Shown: positions 29,352 through 39,305, numbered from the stretch's first letter. The stretch is DNA of 64,000 nt from Moritella sp. Urea-trap-13 (GCF_002836355.1 NZ_PJCA01000031.1:310001-374000); one strand, 5' to 3'. Translations and numbers: made by a program. The notes: generated by a model from the letters alone, not told the origin.

Positions 29352-30809
29352 ATGCGAGACTCAAACCAAAAATTTTCCAAGTTAATCAATAAAGCGTCCC
29401 GCAAAGCCACATCCTTGAAAGAAGATGGGCTGGCGAGCATTGCTAAGCTGCAGAACCGTTACTTTTGTATTGGTATTACCGGGTTGAGTAAAAGTGGTAA
29501 ATCGACCTTTATCACTAGCTTGATTAATCAACTTATTCATCATGAGAATGCCAATTTAGCGGGTTTTTCACCGGTATTGAGCGAACGCCTGCTGGGTGTG
29601 AAAATGCACCCGTTAGCAGATACTAATATTCCGGTATTTCCATATGAAAAAAACTACCAGAGCCTAACGCAAGCACAAGCCAAGTGGCCAGCATCAACCA
29701 CTGATAGCAGCGGCTGTTTACTTGAATTAAGATTGTCCCGTGCTGGACGACGCTTAAACCCGTTAAAAGCCGAGCAGTTTTCTTTATTCCTTGAGATCCG
29801 CGATTATCCAGGTGAATGGTTACTCGATTTACCGCTACGTGAAATGAGCTTTGCCCGTTGGAGTGAGCAATGCCAAGCGCAATATCAAGCATCACCGCGA
29901 CGTGAGTTGATGGGCGATTTGTATGACGAATTAAGTCAATTAGACCTAATGTCTGCGGTTGATGAAACAGTATTAACATCACTGAATGCTAAATTTGTGC
30001 AGTTTCTGCATGACTGTAAATATAAACACAGCAGTTTGAGTCTGATCCAACCTGGGCGTTTCTTATTGCCTGGCTCGGTAGAGAATAATGAACTGTTAAA
30101 TTTTGTGCCGTTACTGGGTTGCCAGAAATACAGCCAAGAAGAACTCAACGGCGCTGCTGAGAACAGCTATTACAAACATTGTCAGCGTAATTATCAAGGT
30201 TATGTGAAGCAGTTAGTTGATCCTTTTTATAAGAATTTTTTTAGTCGTATCGACCGCCAATTAGTGCTGGTGGATGTGGTGAATACCTTAAATTCAGGCC
30301 CTGAATATTTAGATGATATGCGTCAAGCATTAACCAGTATTACCGAGAGTTTTTCGTATGGTAATCAAAATCGCTTGGTGCAATTATTTAAACCTAAGAT
30401 TGATAAAGTGGTATTTGCTGCAACCAAGATAGATCAGGTATTAAGTGAAGATCATGATGCTGTTAGACAACTGCTCGGCGTAATTGTGAAACAGGCTTAT
30501 AAGAGTGCGCAGCATGAAGGCGTGCAACCGATTTGTGAAGCGACAGCAGCAGTGCGATCTTCTAAAGAGATAAAACATCAAGGCGATCGTGGTATTGCAG
30601 GTTGTGGGGTGAATGGCAAGCCGATTGGTTACATTCATCCTACTATTCCGACCCGTATTCCTGAAGGCGAACAATGGCAGCCATTTTTAGATTGGCAGAT
30701 TCCCTTATTAAATCCGCCGCAAGGACTGTCGTTTAGCAACCAAGACGTATTACCACACATTCGAATTGATAGTATTTTAAATGAATTAATAGGGGACAAA
30801 TGCCTATGA
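29352..30809 (+). CDS. ycjX: YcjX family P-loop NTPase (DUF463)
   Basis: YcjX is a GTP/ATP-binding protein of the stress-induced phage-shock neighbourhood in enterics. The 485-residue protein has a Walker A sequence GLSKSGKSTF near residues 43-52 and a RDYPGEWLLDLPL region (switch/Walker B area) near 150. The length is normal. It overlaps the downstream ycjF by 10 bp. No pspABC genes are present here, so the pair stands apart from the psp operon. The precise function is not known. Confidence 0.92.
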   Translation: MRDSNQKFSKLINKASRKATSLKEDGLASIAKLQNRYFCIGITGLSKSGKSTFITSLINQLIHHENANLAGFSPVLSERLLGVKMHPLADTNIPVFPYEKNYQSLTQAQAKWPASTTDSSGCLLELRLSRAGRRLNPLKAEQFSLFLEIRDYPGEWLLDLPLREMSFARWSEQCQAQYQASPRRELMGDLYDELSQLDLMSAVDETVLTSLNAKFVQFLHDCKYKHSSLSLIQPGRFLLPGSVENNELLNFVPLLGCQKYSQEELNGAAENSYYKHCQRNYQGYVKQLVDPFYKNFFSRIDRQLVLVDVVNTLNSGPEYLDDMRQALTSITESFSYGNQNRLVQLFKPKIDKVVFAATKIDQVLSEDHDAVRQLLGVIVKQAYKSAQHEGVQPICEATAAVRSSKEIKHQGDRGIAGCGVNGKPIGYIHPTIPTRIPEGEQWQPFLDWQIPLLNPPQGLSFSNQDVLPHIRIDSILNELIGDKCL

Positions 30810-31828
30810 CTAAGCAAGGTAAAACCATCGATATGCAAGCTGATGACGTGGTAGTAACGCCAACGCGTGAAGCCAAAGTATTTATGCCCGATCTCGATAA
30901 TGATTTAAGCCAAGTACCAGCTTCAATCACTGCAGACGATGGTGTTGATGAAACATACAGTGGACTGACTCTGGAAGCATTGCCAATCAAAGGCTTAAAA
31001 TCGTTTGTTATTGGTGTGGCGAGTATCTTTGGGGTCATGTCACTGTGGCAAATATATACCATCTTCCAAAGTGCGTTAGCCTTACATTGGATTGTCGCGA
31101 CAGGCTTTGCAGGTTTGATTGTAATCGTTGCAGTGTTGGCATTACGCAGTGTATTCAGCTTCTTATTTGATAAAGCCAACATGGCGGCACTAGCAGGCAT
31201 ACAAGATAAAGCTGAGCAGTTAAAAGCGACCAATGATGTTGGCCAAGCCAAAGGACTTATTGCTAAGTTAACGCAGTTCTATCAAGGTAAACCACAAGCG
31301 CCGTTACTGGCTAAATGTATCAAATCCATGCCTGATTACAGTAATGATAAAGAAGCTATGGTGCATCTTGAAAACGTGTTTTTAGCACCATTAGATAAAG
31401 AAGCGTTACGTCGGGTGTCGAAATACAGTGTGCAAACAGGTGTTGTGGTCGCAGCAAGTCCGTGGGCGGCTGTTGATATGCTACTGGCTTTATGGCGCAG
31501 CATGAAAATGATTGATGAGGTAGGGCAGGTATACGGTATGCGCCCTTCGTTGGCGAACCGTTACAAGTTATTAAAAAGTGTACTGCGTTATTTAGCATTA
31601 ATCGGTGTGAGTGAGTTAGCTCTGGATGAAATGTTACAAGAGTTTGGTACTACGAGCTTAGCGGGTATCACTGGCGCTCGTTTAAGCCAAGGTATTGGTG
31701 CGGGTGTGTATACTGCGCGTATTGGCTTAGCAGCTGTGACAGCATGTCGACCGATTAGTTTTTCAGCTGAGAATAAACCGAAATTGAAAGATTTTATCAA
31801 ACGAATCTTACAACGCATGAATGGTTAA
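30800..31828 (+). CDS. ycjF: YcjF family inner-membrane protein (DUF697/TIGR01620)
   Basis: This 342-residue protein accompanies YcjX. It has an acidic cytoplasmic N-terminus, two hydrophobic segments at about residues 65-125 (FVIGVASIFGVMSLWQIY; GFAGLIVIVAVLALRSVF), and a conserved C-terminal domain with SPWAAVDMLLALWRSMKMI and ARIGLAAVTACRP. The start lies within the end of ycjX, which indicates translational coupling. A second ATG two codons later is possible. The function is unknown; genetic pairing with YcjX is the main clue. Confidence 0.91.
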   Translation: MPMTKQGKTIDMQADDVVVTPTREAKVFMPDLDNDLSQVPASITADDGVDETYSGLTLEALPIKGLKSFVIGVASIFGVMSLWQIYTIFQSALALHWIVATGFAGLIVIVAVLALRSVFSFLFDKANMAALAGIQDKAEQLKATNDVGQAKGLIAKLTQFYQGKPQAPLLAKCIKSMPDYSNDKEAMVHLENVFLAPLDKEALRRVSKYSVQTGVVVAASPWAAVDMLLALWRSMKMIDEVGQVYGMRPSLANRYKLLKSVLRYLALIGVSELALDEMLQEFGTTSLAGITGARLSQGIGAGVYTARIGLAAVTACRPISFSAENKPKLKDFIKRILQRMNG

Positions 31829-31940
31829 GTCGTCACTAACCAAGACTGGCGGTACTTGTAACGGTTAATTTCCTTATTTTCGTTTGAAATAGTCTATCAT
31901 TGAAGCTTATAGGGTTATTTATATTATTGTTTTTCCTATC

Positions 31941-31976
31941 TTTAATGATAGGTTTAATGACAGGTTTAATGATAGG
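31941..31976 (+). repeat. Three tandem copies of a 12-bp repeat
   Basis: TTTAATGATAGG, TTTAATGACAGG and TTTAATGATAGG follow each other without gaps in the leader of the next gene. Shortly after, TTACAAGAAGT is also repeated twice. The leader can be read as protein (SLMIGLMTGLMIGL) from a TTG at 31900, but I do not regard that as coding. Confidence 0.7.
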
Positions 31977-32043
31977 CTTATCACTTATTACAAGAAGTCT
32001 TACAAGAAGTAAGCACGTTTCTGAGCGATTAAAGGAGTTAATT

Positions 32044-32370
32044 ATGTTGGAATACGTTGCGCTGGTCATACTGGTGTTTGTTGCTATTGTGCTGTTTTAT
32101 GGTGTCATTGTTATACATGATATTCCTTACGAAATTGCAGTTCACCGAAATCACCCACACCAAGATGCAATTCATGTTGCTGGCTGGGTAAGTCTCTTTA
32201 CCTTACATGTACTTTGGCCATTCCTGTGGATTTGGGCAACCTTATACCGCACAGACCGTGGTTGGGGCTTCTCTGATGGCCATTCAAGTAAAGAACACAT
32301 CGAAAAGTTAGAACTTGAACTAACCGAAGTCAAACAACGTCTTAATGCGTTAGAAGGAGGGAGTGAATAA
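32044..32370 (+). CDS. yiaW: DUF3302 family membrane protein, YiaW-like
   Basis: A 108-residue inner-membrane protein of the DUF3302 family. The start is set at the ATG at 32044 because AAAGGAG lies 6 bases upstream and homologues begin at MLEYVAL. It has two hydrophobic helices (ALVILVFVAIVLFYGVIVI near the N-terminus, VSLFTLHVLWPFLWIWATLY near 60-80), a conserved HDIPYEIAVHRNHPH loop and a C-terminal coiled coil (IEKLELELTEVKQRLNALEGG). The stop overlaps the next start by one base. It works with the HlyD-type partner; the exported substrate, if any, is unknown. Confidence 0.87.
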   Translation: MLEYVALVILVFVAIVLFYGVIVIHDIPYEIAVHRNHPHQDAIHVAGWVSLFTLHVLWPFLWIWATLYRTDRGWGFSDGHSSKEHIEKLELELTEVKQRLNALEGGSE

Positions 32371-33329
32371 TGGATTTATTACTCATATTAACGTATACCG
32401 CTTTTTGTATCGCCATATTCAAAATATTTAAGATCCCGCTAAATAAATGGAGTGTACCCACTGCGGTACTCGGTGGTATCATTTTGATTGGTGGTCTGGT
32501 TTTCACCATGAATTATAACCATCCATTTTCTGAAATTAGCCGTGAATACTATGTGACAACCCCTATTGTGCCTGCCGTTAATGGGACTGTCATTGAAGTG
32601 CCGGTTAAAGCGAATCAATTATTGATGAAAGGTGACGTGCTTTTCAAGTTAGACCCAAAACCATTCGAAGACAAGCTTGATTCAATTGAAGCAAATCTAG
32701 TGGTGGCGACGTCAGACTTTAAACGTGCTAAAGAGCTGTATACTAAAGGTATTGGTAAACAACGAGATGTTGATCTTACCCGTGGTCAAGTTGATGATTT
32801 AACTGCTAAACGCGAACTGGCGTTATTCGATCTTGATAGTACGATTGTCCGTGCGCCGACCGATGGTTATGTTGTGCAACAAGCATTACGTCCTGGTATG
32901 CGAGCGGTGAGTCTGCCTTTACGTCCAGTGATGGTATTCAAGCATACAGATGATAAGACTCTTGTTGGTTGGTATCGCCAAAACAGCATGCTACGTCTTG
33001 AAAAAGGCTCTAAAGCGGAAGTGATCTTTGATGGTCTACCAGGTAAAGTATTCAGTGCGAAAGTGATTGGTGCTATTCCTGCTATCCCTGAAGGACAAAT
33101 ACAAGCATCGGGTACGTTAATCTCTGTGCAAACGGCACGTGTTCCTGGTCGGATTCCGGTATTATTTGAAATTGATGATCCACGTTTTGAGCAATACAGC
33201 GATGTGATGATGGGTGGTGCGTATGGTCAAACGGCTATCTATTCAACCCATTTTGAACATGTGGCTATTATGCGTAAAATATTGTTACGTATGGCGTCTT
33301 GGATGAACTACTTCTTCCCATTCCATTAA
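32370..33329 (+). CDS. yiaV: HlyD-family periplasmic adaptor, YiaV-like
   Basis: A 319-residue membrane-fusion protein. It has two N-terminal hydrophobic segments (about residues 1-20 and 32-50), a lipoyl-like half-motif (TPIVPAVNGTVIEVPVKANQLLMKGD), a helical hairpin with FKRAKELYTKGIGKQRDVDLTRGQ, the second half-motif (APTDGYVVQQALRPGMR) and a beta-barrel region. It is coupled to yiaW by a TAATG overlap. HlyD-family adaptors bridge inner-membrane pumps to outer channels, but no pump gene is adjacent. Confidence 0.88.
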   Translation: MDLLLILTYTAFCIAIFKIFKIPLNKWSVPTAVLGGIILIGGLVFTMNYNHPFSEISREYYVTTPIVPAVNGTVIEVPVKANQLLMKGDVLFKLDPKPFEDKLDSIEANLVVATSDFKRAKELYTKGIGKQRDVDLTRGQVDDLTAKRELALFDLDSTIVRAPTDGYVVQQALRPGMRAVSLPLRPVMVFKHTDDKTLVGWYRQNSMLRLEKGSKAEVIFDGLPGKVFSAKVIGAIPAIPEGQIQASGTLISVQTARVPGRIPVLFEIDDPRFEQYSDVMMGGAYGQTAIYSTHFEHVAIMRKILLRMASWMNYFFPFH

Positions 33330-33388
33330 CGCTGTGTAATAGATGCTTAGTTAGGAATATAGTACTAGCTAATACGATGATTTAAAGG

Positions 33389-33421
33389 GGGGCTGTAGCT
33401 TAGGTTACAGCCCCTTTTTTT
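33389..33421 (+). terminator. Rho-independent terminator of yiaWV
   Basis: GGGGCTGTA (33389-33397) and TACAGCCCC (33406-33414) form a 9-bp stem with an 8-nt loop followed by seven T residues. Confidence 0.92.
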
Positions 33422-33537
33422 ATATTAAAAGCTGTATTGGTATTAAGGCTATATCTTTATGGGTATAATGAAAGGTGTTTCACGATCAGTGCGTCTATCG
33501 TTAGGACTATTACTAGGAAATCACTAGGAATTCAAAT

Positions 33538-33771
33538 ATGACCAACCCAAATGAAAATAACTGTAATCAATGCCATGAGCCGCTTGCTTGGAAAGCTGGG
33601 CTGTATCATTGCGTTAGCTGCAATCAAGATTATAAGAAGATTAGTTTTTGCCCTGATTGTAATGCAGAGCTAGAAAAGTTACAGGCCTGTGGTGCGACCA
33701 ATTACTTTTGTAATACCTGCAACTCACTTAAATCGAAAAGCCGTGTAACGCATCAGTTCAAGCTTGCTTAA
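33538..33771 (+). CDS. yfgJ: Zinc-ribbon protein YfgJ
   Basis: A 77-residue protein with four CxxC knuckles (CNQC, CVSC, CPDC, CNTC), enough for two zinc ribbons. The pattern CPDCNAELEKLQACGATNYFC closely matches E. coli YfgJ around its second ribbon. The function is unknown. It stands alone between a terminator upstream and a separate gene downstream. Confidence 0.87.
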   Translation: MTNPNENNCNQCHEPLAWKAGLYHCVSCNQDYKKISFCPDCNAELEKLQACGATNYFCNTCNSLKSKSRVTHQFKLA

Positions 33772-33939
33772 GTGATGCGTAATGCTAATGCCGTTGTATT
33801 GTTTAGTGTGTACAGCGTCGTGGCTGGGTAATCGTTACCATTTCATATTGCTAACTTGCAACATGGACCTGAGTTATTTATCATCACGTTAACTGAGCTA
33901 ATAGTACTGAATAATAGTGCTGAATGAAGAGTAAAATCC

Positions 33940-34287
33940 ATGACACAGAAAGCATCAACAGAAGTGCAAGCTGAATCTACACGCATTGCTAACGGTATTA
34001 AAAAACCAGGTCAAAGCCGCGAACAGACTAAATTGATCGCAGCAGGTATCGAGAAGGGCATCGCTGAGTACAAGAAACAGCATAAAGCCAAATCTCGCCA
34101 GCTTGATAAACAGAAAAAACAAAAAATAAGAACGAATGCAGCGGCTGCAGAACAAGACAATAACGTAGAGATTGAAAGTGATCAAAAGCAAGTAAGGTCA
34201 AGCCGACTACCTTGGGCATTGTTAGCGCTAAGCTGGGCTGGCTTTGCAGGTTATCTTGTACAAAATGGCGTGCTTGTCATAGGTTAA
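33940..34287 (+). CDS. DUF2956 family protein
   Basis: A 115-residue protein with a charged, Lys/Gln-rich soluble part (KPGQSREQTKLIAAGIEKGIAEYKKQHKAKSRQLDK in two stretches) and one C-terminal membrane helix (LPWALLALSWAGFAGYLVQ). This architecture, an N-terminal KKPGQTKEQTKLIAQGIEKGI-like block plus a tail anchor, is that of DUF2956, found in Vibrio and Shewanella relatives. The function is unknown. A palindromic terminator follows. Confidence 0.82.
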   Translation: MTQKASTEVQAESTRIANGIKKPGQSREQTKLIAAGIEKGIAEYKKQHKAKSRQLDKQKKQKIRTNAAAAEQDNNVEIESDQKQVRSSRLPWALLALSWAGFAGYLVQNGVLVIG

Positions 34288-34325
34288 ATATTACTTAACG
34301 GCTTCGTAGTATTCACTCGTCGACC

Positions 34326-34355
34326 AATAGCTTAGGGTGATTGCCCTAAGCTATT
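34326..34355 (+). terminator. Palindromic terminator after the DUF2956 gene
   Basis: AATAGCTTAGGG and CCCTAAGCTATT form a perfect 12-bp stem with a 6-nt loop. The core GCTTAGGGTGATTGCCCTAAGC recurs in diverged form at 51312-51333. Confidence 0.75.
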
Positions 34356-34864
34356 CCTGCCCCTTTTCTCGTTAGATTTTTTACTCATTCATAATTTGTT
34401 CATGACAGTTCGCCATACATTTTCTCATGTAAAGAATGGGAGTGATTAGTCATATCAAAATTGCTCACGCAAACCCTATTGTGAACCAGTCTTAAACTAG
34501 GTAAATATAATGTAAAGTAATTTCGCACCCATAGCGACTTGTAACCAACATTTAAAAGCATTAGAAATAAGCATTTCAATCGAGTCGTGCTTTGTCTTGT
34601 TAAATGCTTTTAGAAGTGTCCGATAGAATTAAACCACATCACCTTTATGTTCAATAAGCTGTATATGGACTATTTTACCTTAAGAGCAAGAAAGCCTCCT
34701 GCAAGGCAGCTAAATTCACTGAGTCATGACAGTAATTTTTTTGGGGGGAATATGTCCGCGTCCACAAGCGGTTATTCCTGATTACTCAATAATGTCAAAA
34801 TTTGTTAACCGAATGGTAAATTCTCACACTTCCACTACGCTTAGGAGACAAAAAAACCAAACCA
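34356..34864. other. Gene-free stretch before the riboswitch-like leader
   Basis: AT-rich, with no frame I would call a gene. It presumably contains the promoter of the large secreted-protein gene. A run of imperfect ACCAG/ACCGG units is found at its right end (about 34855-34880). Confidence 0.4.
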
Positions 34865-34964
34865 GACCAGACCGGACCAAAGTCAGGGGCGGAAAGTCAC
34901 GGATCCTCGCTTCGTCCGAGTTGTCATGAATGACGCTTCGGATGCTCCAAGATCGCCGTGCTGC
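34865..34964 (+). promoter_or_regulatory. Structured leader resembling a diverged GEMM (cyclic dinucleotide) riboswitch
   Basis: GGGGCGGAAAGTCACGGATCC at about 34886-34906 resembles the GGGACGCAAAGCCACGG core of GEMM riboswitches, and TCGCCGTGCTGC (34953-34964) resembles the 3' TAGCCGGGTTGC element. CACGGATC (34898-34905) pairs with GATCGCCGTG (34951-34960) with a bulge. Inside lie hairpins CTCG/CGAG (34906-34920) and GTCA-TGAA-TGAC (34923-34934). A small hairpin GAC-CAAA-GTC precedes the core where GEMM has P2. It ends 30 nt before the start of a secreted-protein gene. The identification is by eye and the core deviates at several positions. Confidence 0.42.
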
Positions 34965-34994
34965 AACTTCTTTAGTAATTAAGTGGGGACAGTC

Positions 34995-37900
34995 ATGCTT
35001 TCATTGATTAAAAATGCTTACCGAAGAGTTCTCAGGAAAAAAACTATTTTATTCGCCAGTGTAGCTTTATCGCTGTGTTTTTCCATTGAGGCAACAGCCG
35101 AACAGGTCTTCGTGGTCGATAGCTCAAACCTGTACGAGATCGATGAGAACACCGGGGTGGTAATCAACACTGTTGGCTCCACTGGCGTTTTCTTAACAGG
35201 GATAGCTTTTGATCCTACCACGGGCATCCTTTGGGGTGTAGAGGCCAATGGCGCTCCTGGTATACCGAGAATATTCACGATCGACCATTTAACAGCTGCT
35301 ACTACAGTAGTGGGGGCAACTGGCGTTAATGGAATTTCGGATATCTCGTTCCGGGCCGACGGGCGTCTCTATGCTCGCGCAACGAGCAGCTCCCAACTTT
35401 ATTTAATCGACAAATTGACCGGGGCCGCCTCGTTCGCCGGATTCTCCTCAGGGACTACCCAAGGAGGTGGCATCGCCTTCGATCTTATCAACGATCGGCT
35501 TTTTCTGGTTAGCGTCGAGCCGAACGCCCATGAGTTGGACCCTGATACCGGCGCCCGCCTGAGTACCCTCAATTGGGGGAGCTGTAGCTCAAGTTCACGC
35601 ATCAACGGGATGGATATCGGTAATTTAGGCAACTTCTACGCAACAGACCGTAACGATGGTGTGGTCTCGTACGATGGCACGGGAACTTGCACGCTGCTTG
35701 GTTCTACGGGTTTGACGCAGGTCGATGGCATCGCGGTGAATCCGGACCCCGACCTCGACGCTGACGGCATACTCAATGTCGATGACAACTGTCCGCGTAC
35801 TGCTAATCCCCTTCAGGAGGACAGTGATGGTGACGGTGTGGGTGATGTCTGCGACAACTGCCCGAGCATCGCCAATCCCTTGCAAGGCGAGACTGCAGCT
35901 TGTATCGCACTGGCCGAACCAGAGGGCGTCTGCATGGTGGCGCAAGTTCAGTTGATCAGCCCACTGCCGCAACAAGGCGATGTCAGCGTTGAGCAGCTCA
36001 CGATCGAAACCGTCACCTTCGTTCAGCCAGAAGGTGTCGATGCGATTTCAGCTGGACTCAGACTCTTCCGGAGAGCTGACGCGCCTAGAGGCGTTAAAAA
36101 TGCCGGTACAGATATGGTCTCATGGGCGGCGGGCACGTGCGCGGCACCGACCACTGGGTTCTTTTCTTCGCACGAGAGCATGCTTCAAAACGTATTCCGG
36201 AATAGCCCACCGAATCCTGTGTTTGGCGTGCAATATAACCTCCCAGGCAGCGCCACCTGTCTGAGCAATGATACGACCGGTGATAAATACGACGTCCTCT
36301 GGAATAGCTGGACTTGTGGTAACAGTGGCAATTGCACGGACCCGAATGCTGGCGGTGCCGGATTCTCCTACACGCGCACCGATACTGGCGGAGGGACGGT
36401 CATCTACACCCAACAGGAGTTCAATTTCGTCCTTCGTGAAACCGACATCATCAGTCCGAACCTGCACATCCGCCGAGAATTCGTCCAGGGTGTGCGGAAT
36501 GTCGAGTCGGATTCTATTGGATGGGCCGTGGGCGCGTGTGCGGCACCTACGAGCAGTTTCATTACCGATTTCAACAGCTTCCTTCAAACCCACTTCCGGT
36601 TCCCACGACCCCCTGGCGTGGAGGGAAATCTGCCCGGCAGCGACACCTGTTTGCGGAACTTTACGACCGGTTTAGATCACGATGTGCACTGGGACAGCTG
36701 GTCGGCGCGTGGTGCGGGAGGATACGCCTACACCCGGGTTAGCCCGACGCAAACGCCAGTGGTGACGGAAGTCTACGCAAACTCGGAACTTCCAGGAGAA
36801 CTTGATGTTTCGGCGCTGGCCGACGATGAGTACGAGTTTTGTGTCACGGCCACCGAATCTATTGATACGGGCGGCGCAGCGGTGGTCAGTTACACGCACA
36901 CGGTAGCGCCGGAGACGGACGTGATCAGTGCTAACCTCGTGCTTGATCGACCTACGTCTGATGCGGTCTTCAACATAGGGTCTGATGTGACGCAATGGGC
37001 AGAAGGAACCTGCGCGGTACCGACGAGCACATTTTACTCCTCACATCGTGATTTGATCCGTAATGAATTCCGAAACGTTGGCGGTGTGTTTGGCGTGGAG
37101 AACAATCTGCCGGGAAGTGATACCTGCCTGCGCGACCTTACGACAGGCGTAGACTACGACGTCTTCTGGCACAGCTGGGGGTGCGGTAATGGCCAATCAT
37201 TCACCAACTCTTGCACCAATTCCAGTGCGCCGGAGTTCTCTTACACTCGCACCGAGGTTGGGGGCCTAGGCGCACCAGTCACCTTCACTAAACCAGTGCT
37301 GTTCGACGTAATCTCACCAGAGCTGAAGATCAGCCGTACGTTCAGAGGTCCGGTCTTCAATCTTGGCGAGGATCGGGTGGAATGGGCGGGCGGAATCTGT
37401 GCAACAGCCAATTTATTCAGAAACGACCTCCGTGATCTTCGAATCGATGGCCAACTGCCGGATCTGAGACTACTGCCGGGGAATGACACGTGTCTGCATA
37501 ACATCGACACCAACCAGTACTTCGATGTGCACTGGGACAGCTGGCAACAGGGATCGTCCAACGTTGGGTTCGCCTACACGCGCAACGGGCCCGTGCTGGG
37601 ACCGGTCGAGCAGAGTTGCATTACCTTCACCAAGGCGGGTGAGAACCGGATCGTGATCAACGGAGTGTGCGATGACGAGCCTCCGATTACATCCAATGTC
37701 GTTGCCACACCTAATCCGGTTGAGATAAACACCGTGATTACGCTCACTGCGAATGTGGATGACACCGCTACAGGTGGGTCCGACATTACCTCGGCGGATT
37801 ACACCATAGACGGTGGCGCTAGTGTTGGAATGGCAGCGGACGGTACGTTCGACGAGGTCATAGAAGATGTGACAGCCCCGATTCCGGCATTTTCTGAAGC

Positions 37901-38438
37901 TGGTGTACATAATCTGTGTGTCTTGGGGACGGACGCGGCGGGCAACGTAGGCGAAGAGATCTGCACCTTCCTCGCAGTATACGATCCGGATGGCGGATTT
38001 GTTACTGGTGGCGGCTGGATCTATTCACCAGCTGGCGCTTATACCGCGGATCCGGGACTGACGGGCAAAGCCAACTTCGGCTTCGTCTCGAAGTATAAGA
38101 AAGGCCAGCAGACACCGAGCGGCAATACCGAGTTCCAATTCAAGGCAGGTGATTTGAATTTCAACTCGGATAGCTACGATTGGCTGATCATCGGAGGCCA
38201 TCAAGCAAAATACAAGGGGGTTGGAACGATCAATGGCAGCGGCAACTATGGATTCATGCTATCTGCTATCGATGAAAAACTGACGCCGTCAACAGATGTA
38301 GATATGTTCCGCATCAAGATATGGGACAAGGACAACGGTGACGAGGTTGTCTACGACAATAATCGGGGAGGTGCTGACGATGCAGAACCCACCACAGCAG
38401 TCGGTGGTGGTTCGATTGTAATTCACAAGAAGAAGTGA
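34995..38438 (+). CDS. Large secreted protein with TSP3 repeats, four copies of an unrecognised module and a Post-COAP-1-like C-terminus
   Basis: The start is the ATG at 34995 (GGGGA five bases upstream), giving 1147 residues. A signal peptide with a basic N-terminus and hydrophobic core ends near ATAEQ. Then come a beta-propeller-like domain built of DP.TG and GIAFD repeats (to about 250), thrombospondin type 3 calcium-binding repeats (DADGILNVDDNCP; DSDGDGVGDVCDNCP, about 253-299), and four modules of 100-160 residues starting near 349, 484, 642 and 771. The modules share W-x-x-G-x-C, LPG-x-x-TCL, DV-x-W-x-SW and YTR. An Ig-like/HYR-like region and a GGGWIYSPAGAY domain (from about 1000) end the protein. 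GC content and codon use differ clearly from both neighbours, so it is probably acquired. Function unknown; surface or extracellular. Confidence 0.85.
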   Translation: MLSLIKNAYRRVLRKKTILFASVALSLCFSIEATAEQVFVVDSSNLYEIDENTGVVINTVGSTGVFLTGIAFDPTTGILWGVEANGAPGIPRIFTIDHLTAATTVVGATGVNGISDISFRADGRLYARATSSSQLYLIDKLTGAASFAGFSSGTTQGGGIAFDLINDRLFLVSVEPNAHELDPDTGARLSTLNWGSCSSSSRINGMDIGNLGNFYATDRNDGVVSYDGTGTCTLLGSTGLTQVDGIAVNPDPDLDADGILNVDDNCPRTANPLQEDSDGDGVGDVCDNCPSIANPLQGETAACIALAEPEGVCMVAQVQLISPLPQQGDVSVEQLTIETVTFVQPEGVDAISAGLRLFRRADAPRGVKNAGTDMVSWAAGTCAAPTTGFFSSHESMLQNVFRNSPPNPVFGVQYNLPGSATCLSNDTTGDKYDVLWNSWTCGNSGNCTDPNAGGAGFSYTRTDTGGGTVIYTQQEFNFVLRETDIISPNLHIRREFVQGVRNVESDSIGWAVGACAAPTSSFITDFNSFLQTHFRFPRPPGVEGNLPGSDTCLRNFTTGLDHDVHWDSWSARGAGGYAYTRVSPTQTPVVTEVYANSELPGELDVSALADDEYEFCVTATESIDTGGAAVVSYTHTVAPETDVISANLVLDRPTSDAVFNIGSDVTQWAEGTCAVPTSTFYSSHRDLIRNEFRNVGGVFGVENNLPGSDTCLRDLTTGVDYDVFWHSWGCGNGQSFTNSCTNSSAPEFSYTRTEVGGLGAPVTFTKPVLFDVISPELKISRTFRGPVFNLGEDRVEWAGGICATANLFRNDLRDLRIDGQLPDLRLLPGNDTCLHNIDTNQYFDVHWDSWQQGSSNVGFAYTRNGPVLGPVEQSCITFTKAGENRIVINGVCDDEPPITSNVVATPNPVEINTVITLTANVDDTATGGSDITSADYTIDGGASVGMAADGTFDEVIEDVTAPIPAFSEAGVHNLCVLGTDAAGNVGEEICTFLAVYDPDGGFVTGGGWIYSPAGAYTADPGLTGKANFGFVSKYKKGQQTPSGNTEFQFKAGDLNFNSDSYDWLIIGGHQAKYKGVGTINGSGNYGFMLSAIDEKLTPSTDVDMFRIKIWDKDNGDEVVYDNNRGGADDAEPTTAVGGGSIVIHKKK

Positions 38439-38476
38439 AACCTGATTCGAAACGTAGTTTCTGAACGGTAGGAGCG

Positions 38477-38508
38477 AAAAACCCCACTTCGGTAGGGTTT
38501 TTCTTTTA
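38477..38508 (+). terminator. Rho-independent terminator of the large secreted-protein gene
   Basis: AAAAACCC (38477-38484) and GGGTTTTT (38495-38502) enclose CACTTCGGTA; T-rich sequence follows. Confidence 0.88.
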
Positions 38509-39201
<693 letters not shown>

Positions 39202-39305
39202 CCAAAGCCAAGTTACGCATGAAAGTAATCTTTTAATGAAAGTTCATGTAATTTAAGCATTACACTTAAGGGAATCTCAAGTTTTTTATTCGTGATTTCA
39301 GCACG

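Noticed and set aside
31900-32043. N-terminal extension of the DUF3302 protein from a TTG
   Set aside because: It is made from 12-bp DNA repeats, and the ATG at 32044 has AAAGGAG and matches family starts.
36120-36593. 157-codon antisense frame inside the large secreted-protein gene
   Set aside because: It mirrors the GC-rich sense gene, shows no domain and has no ribosome binding site; such frames are common in GC-rich genes.
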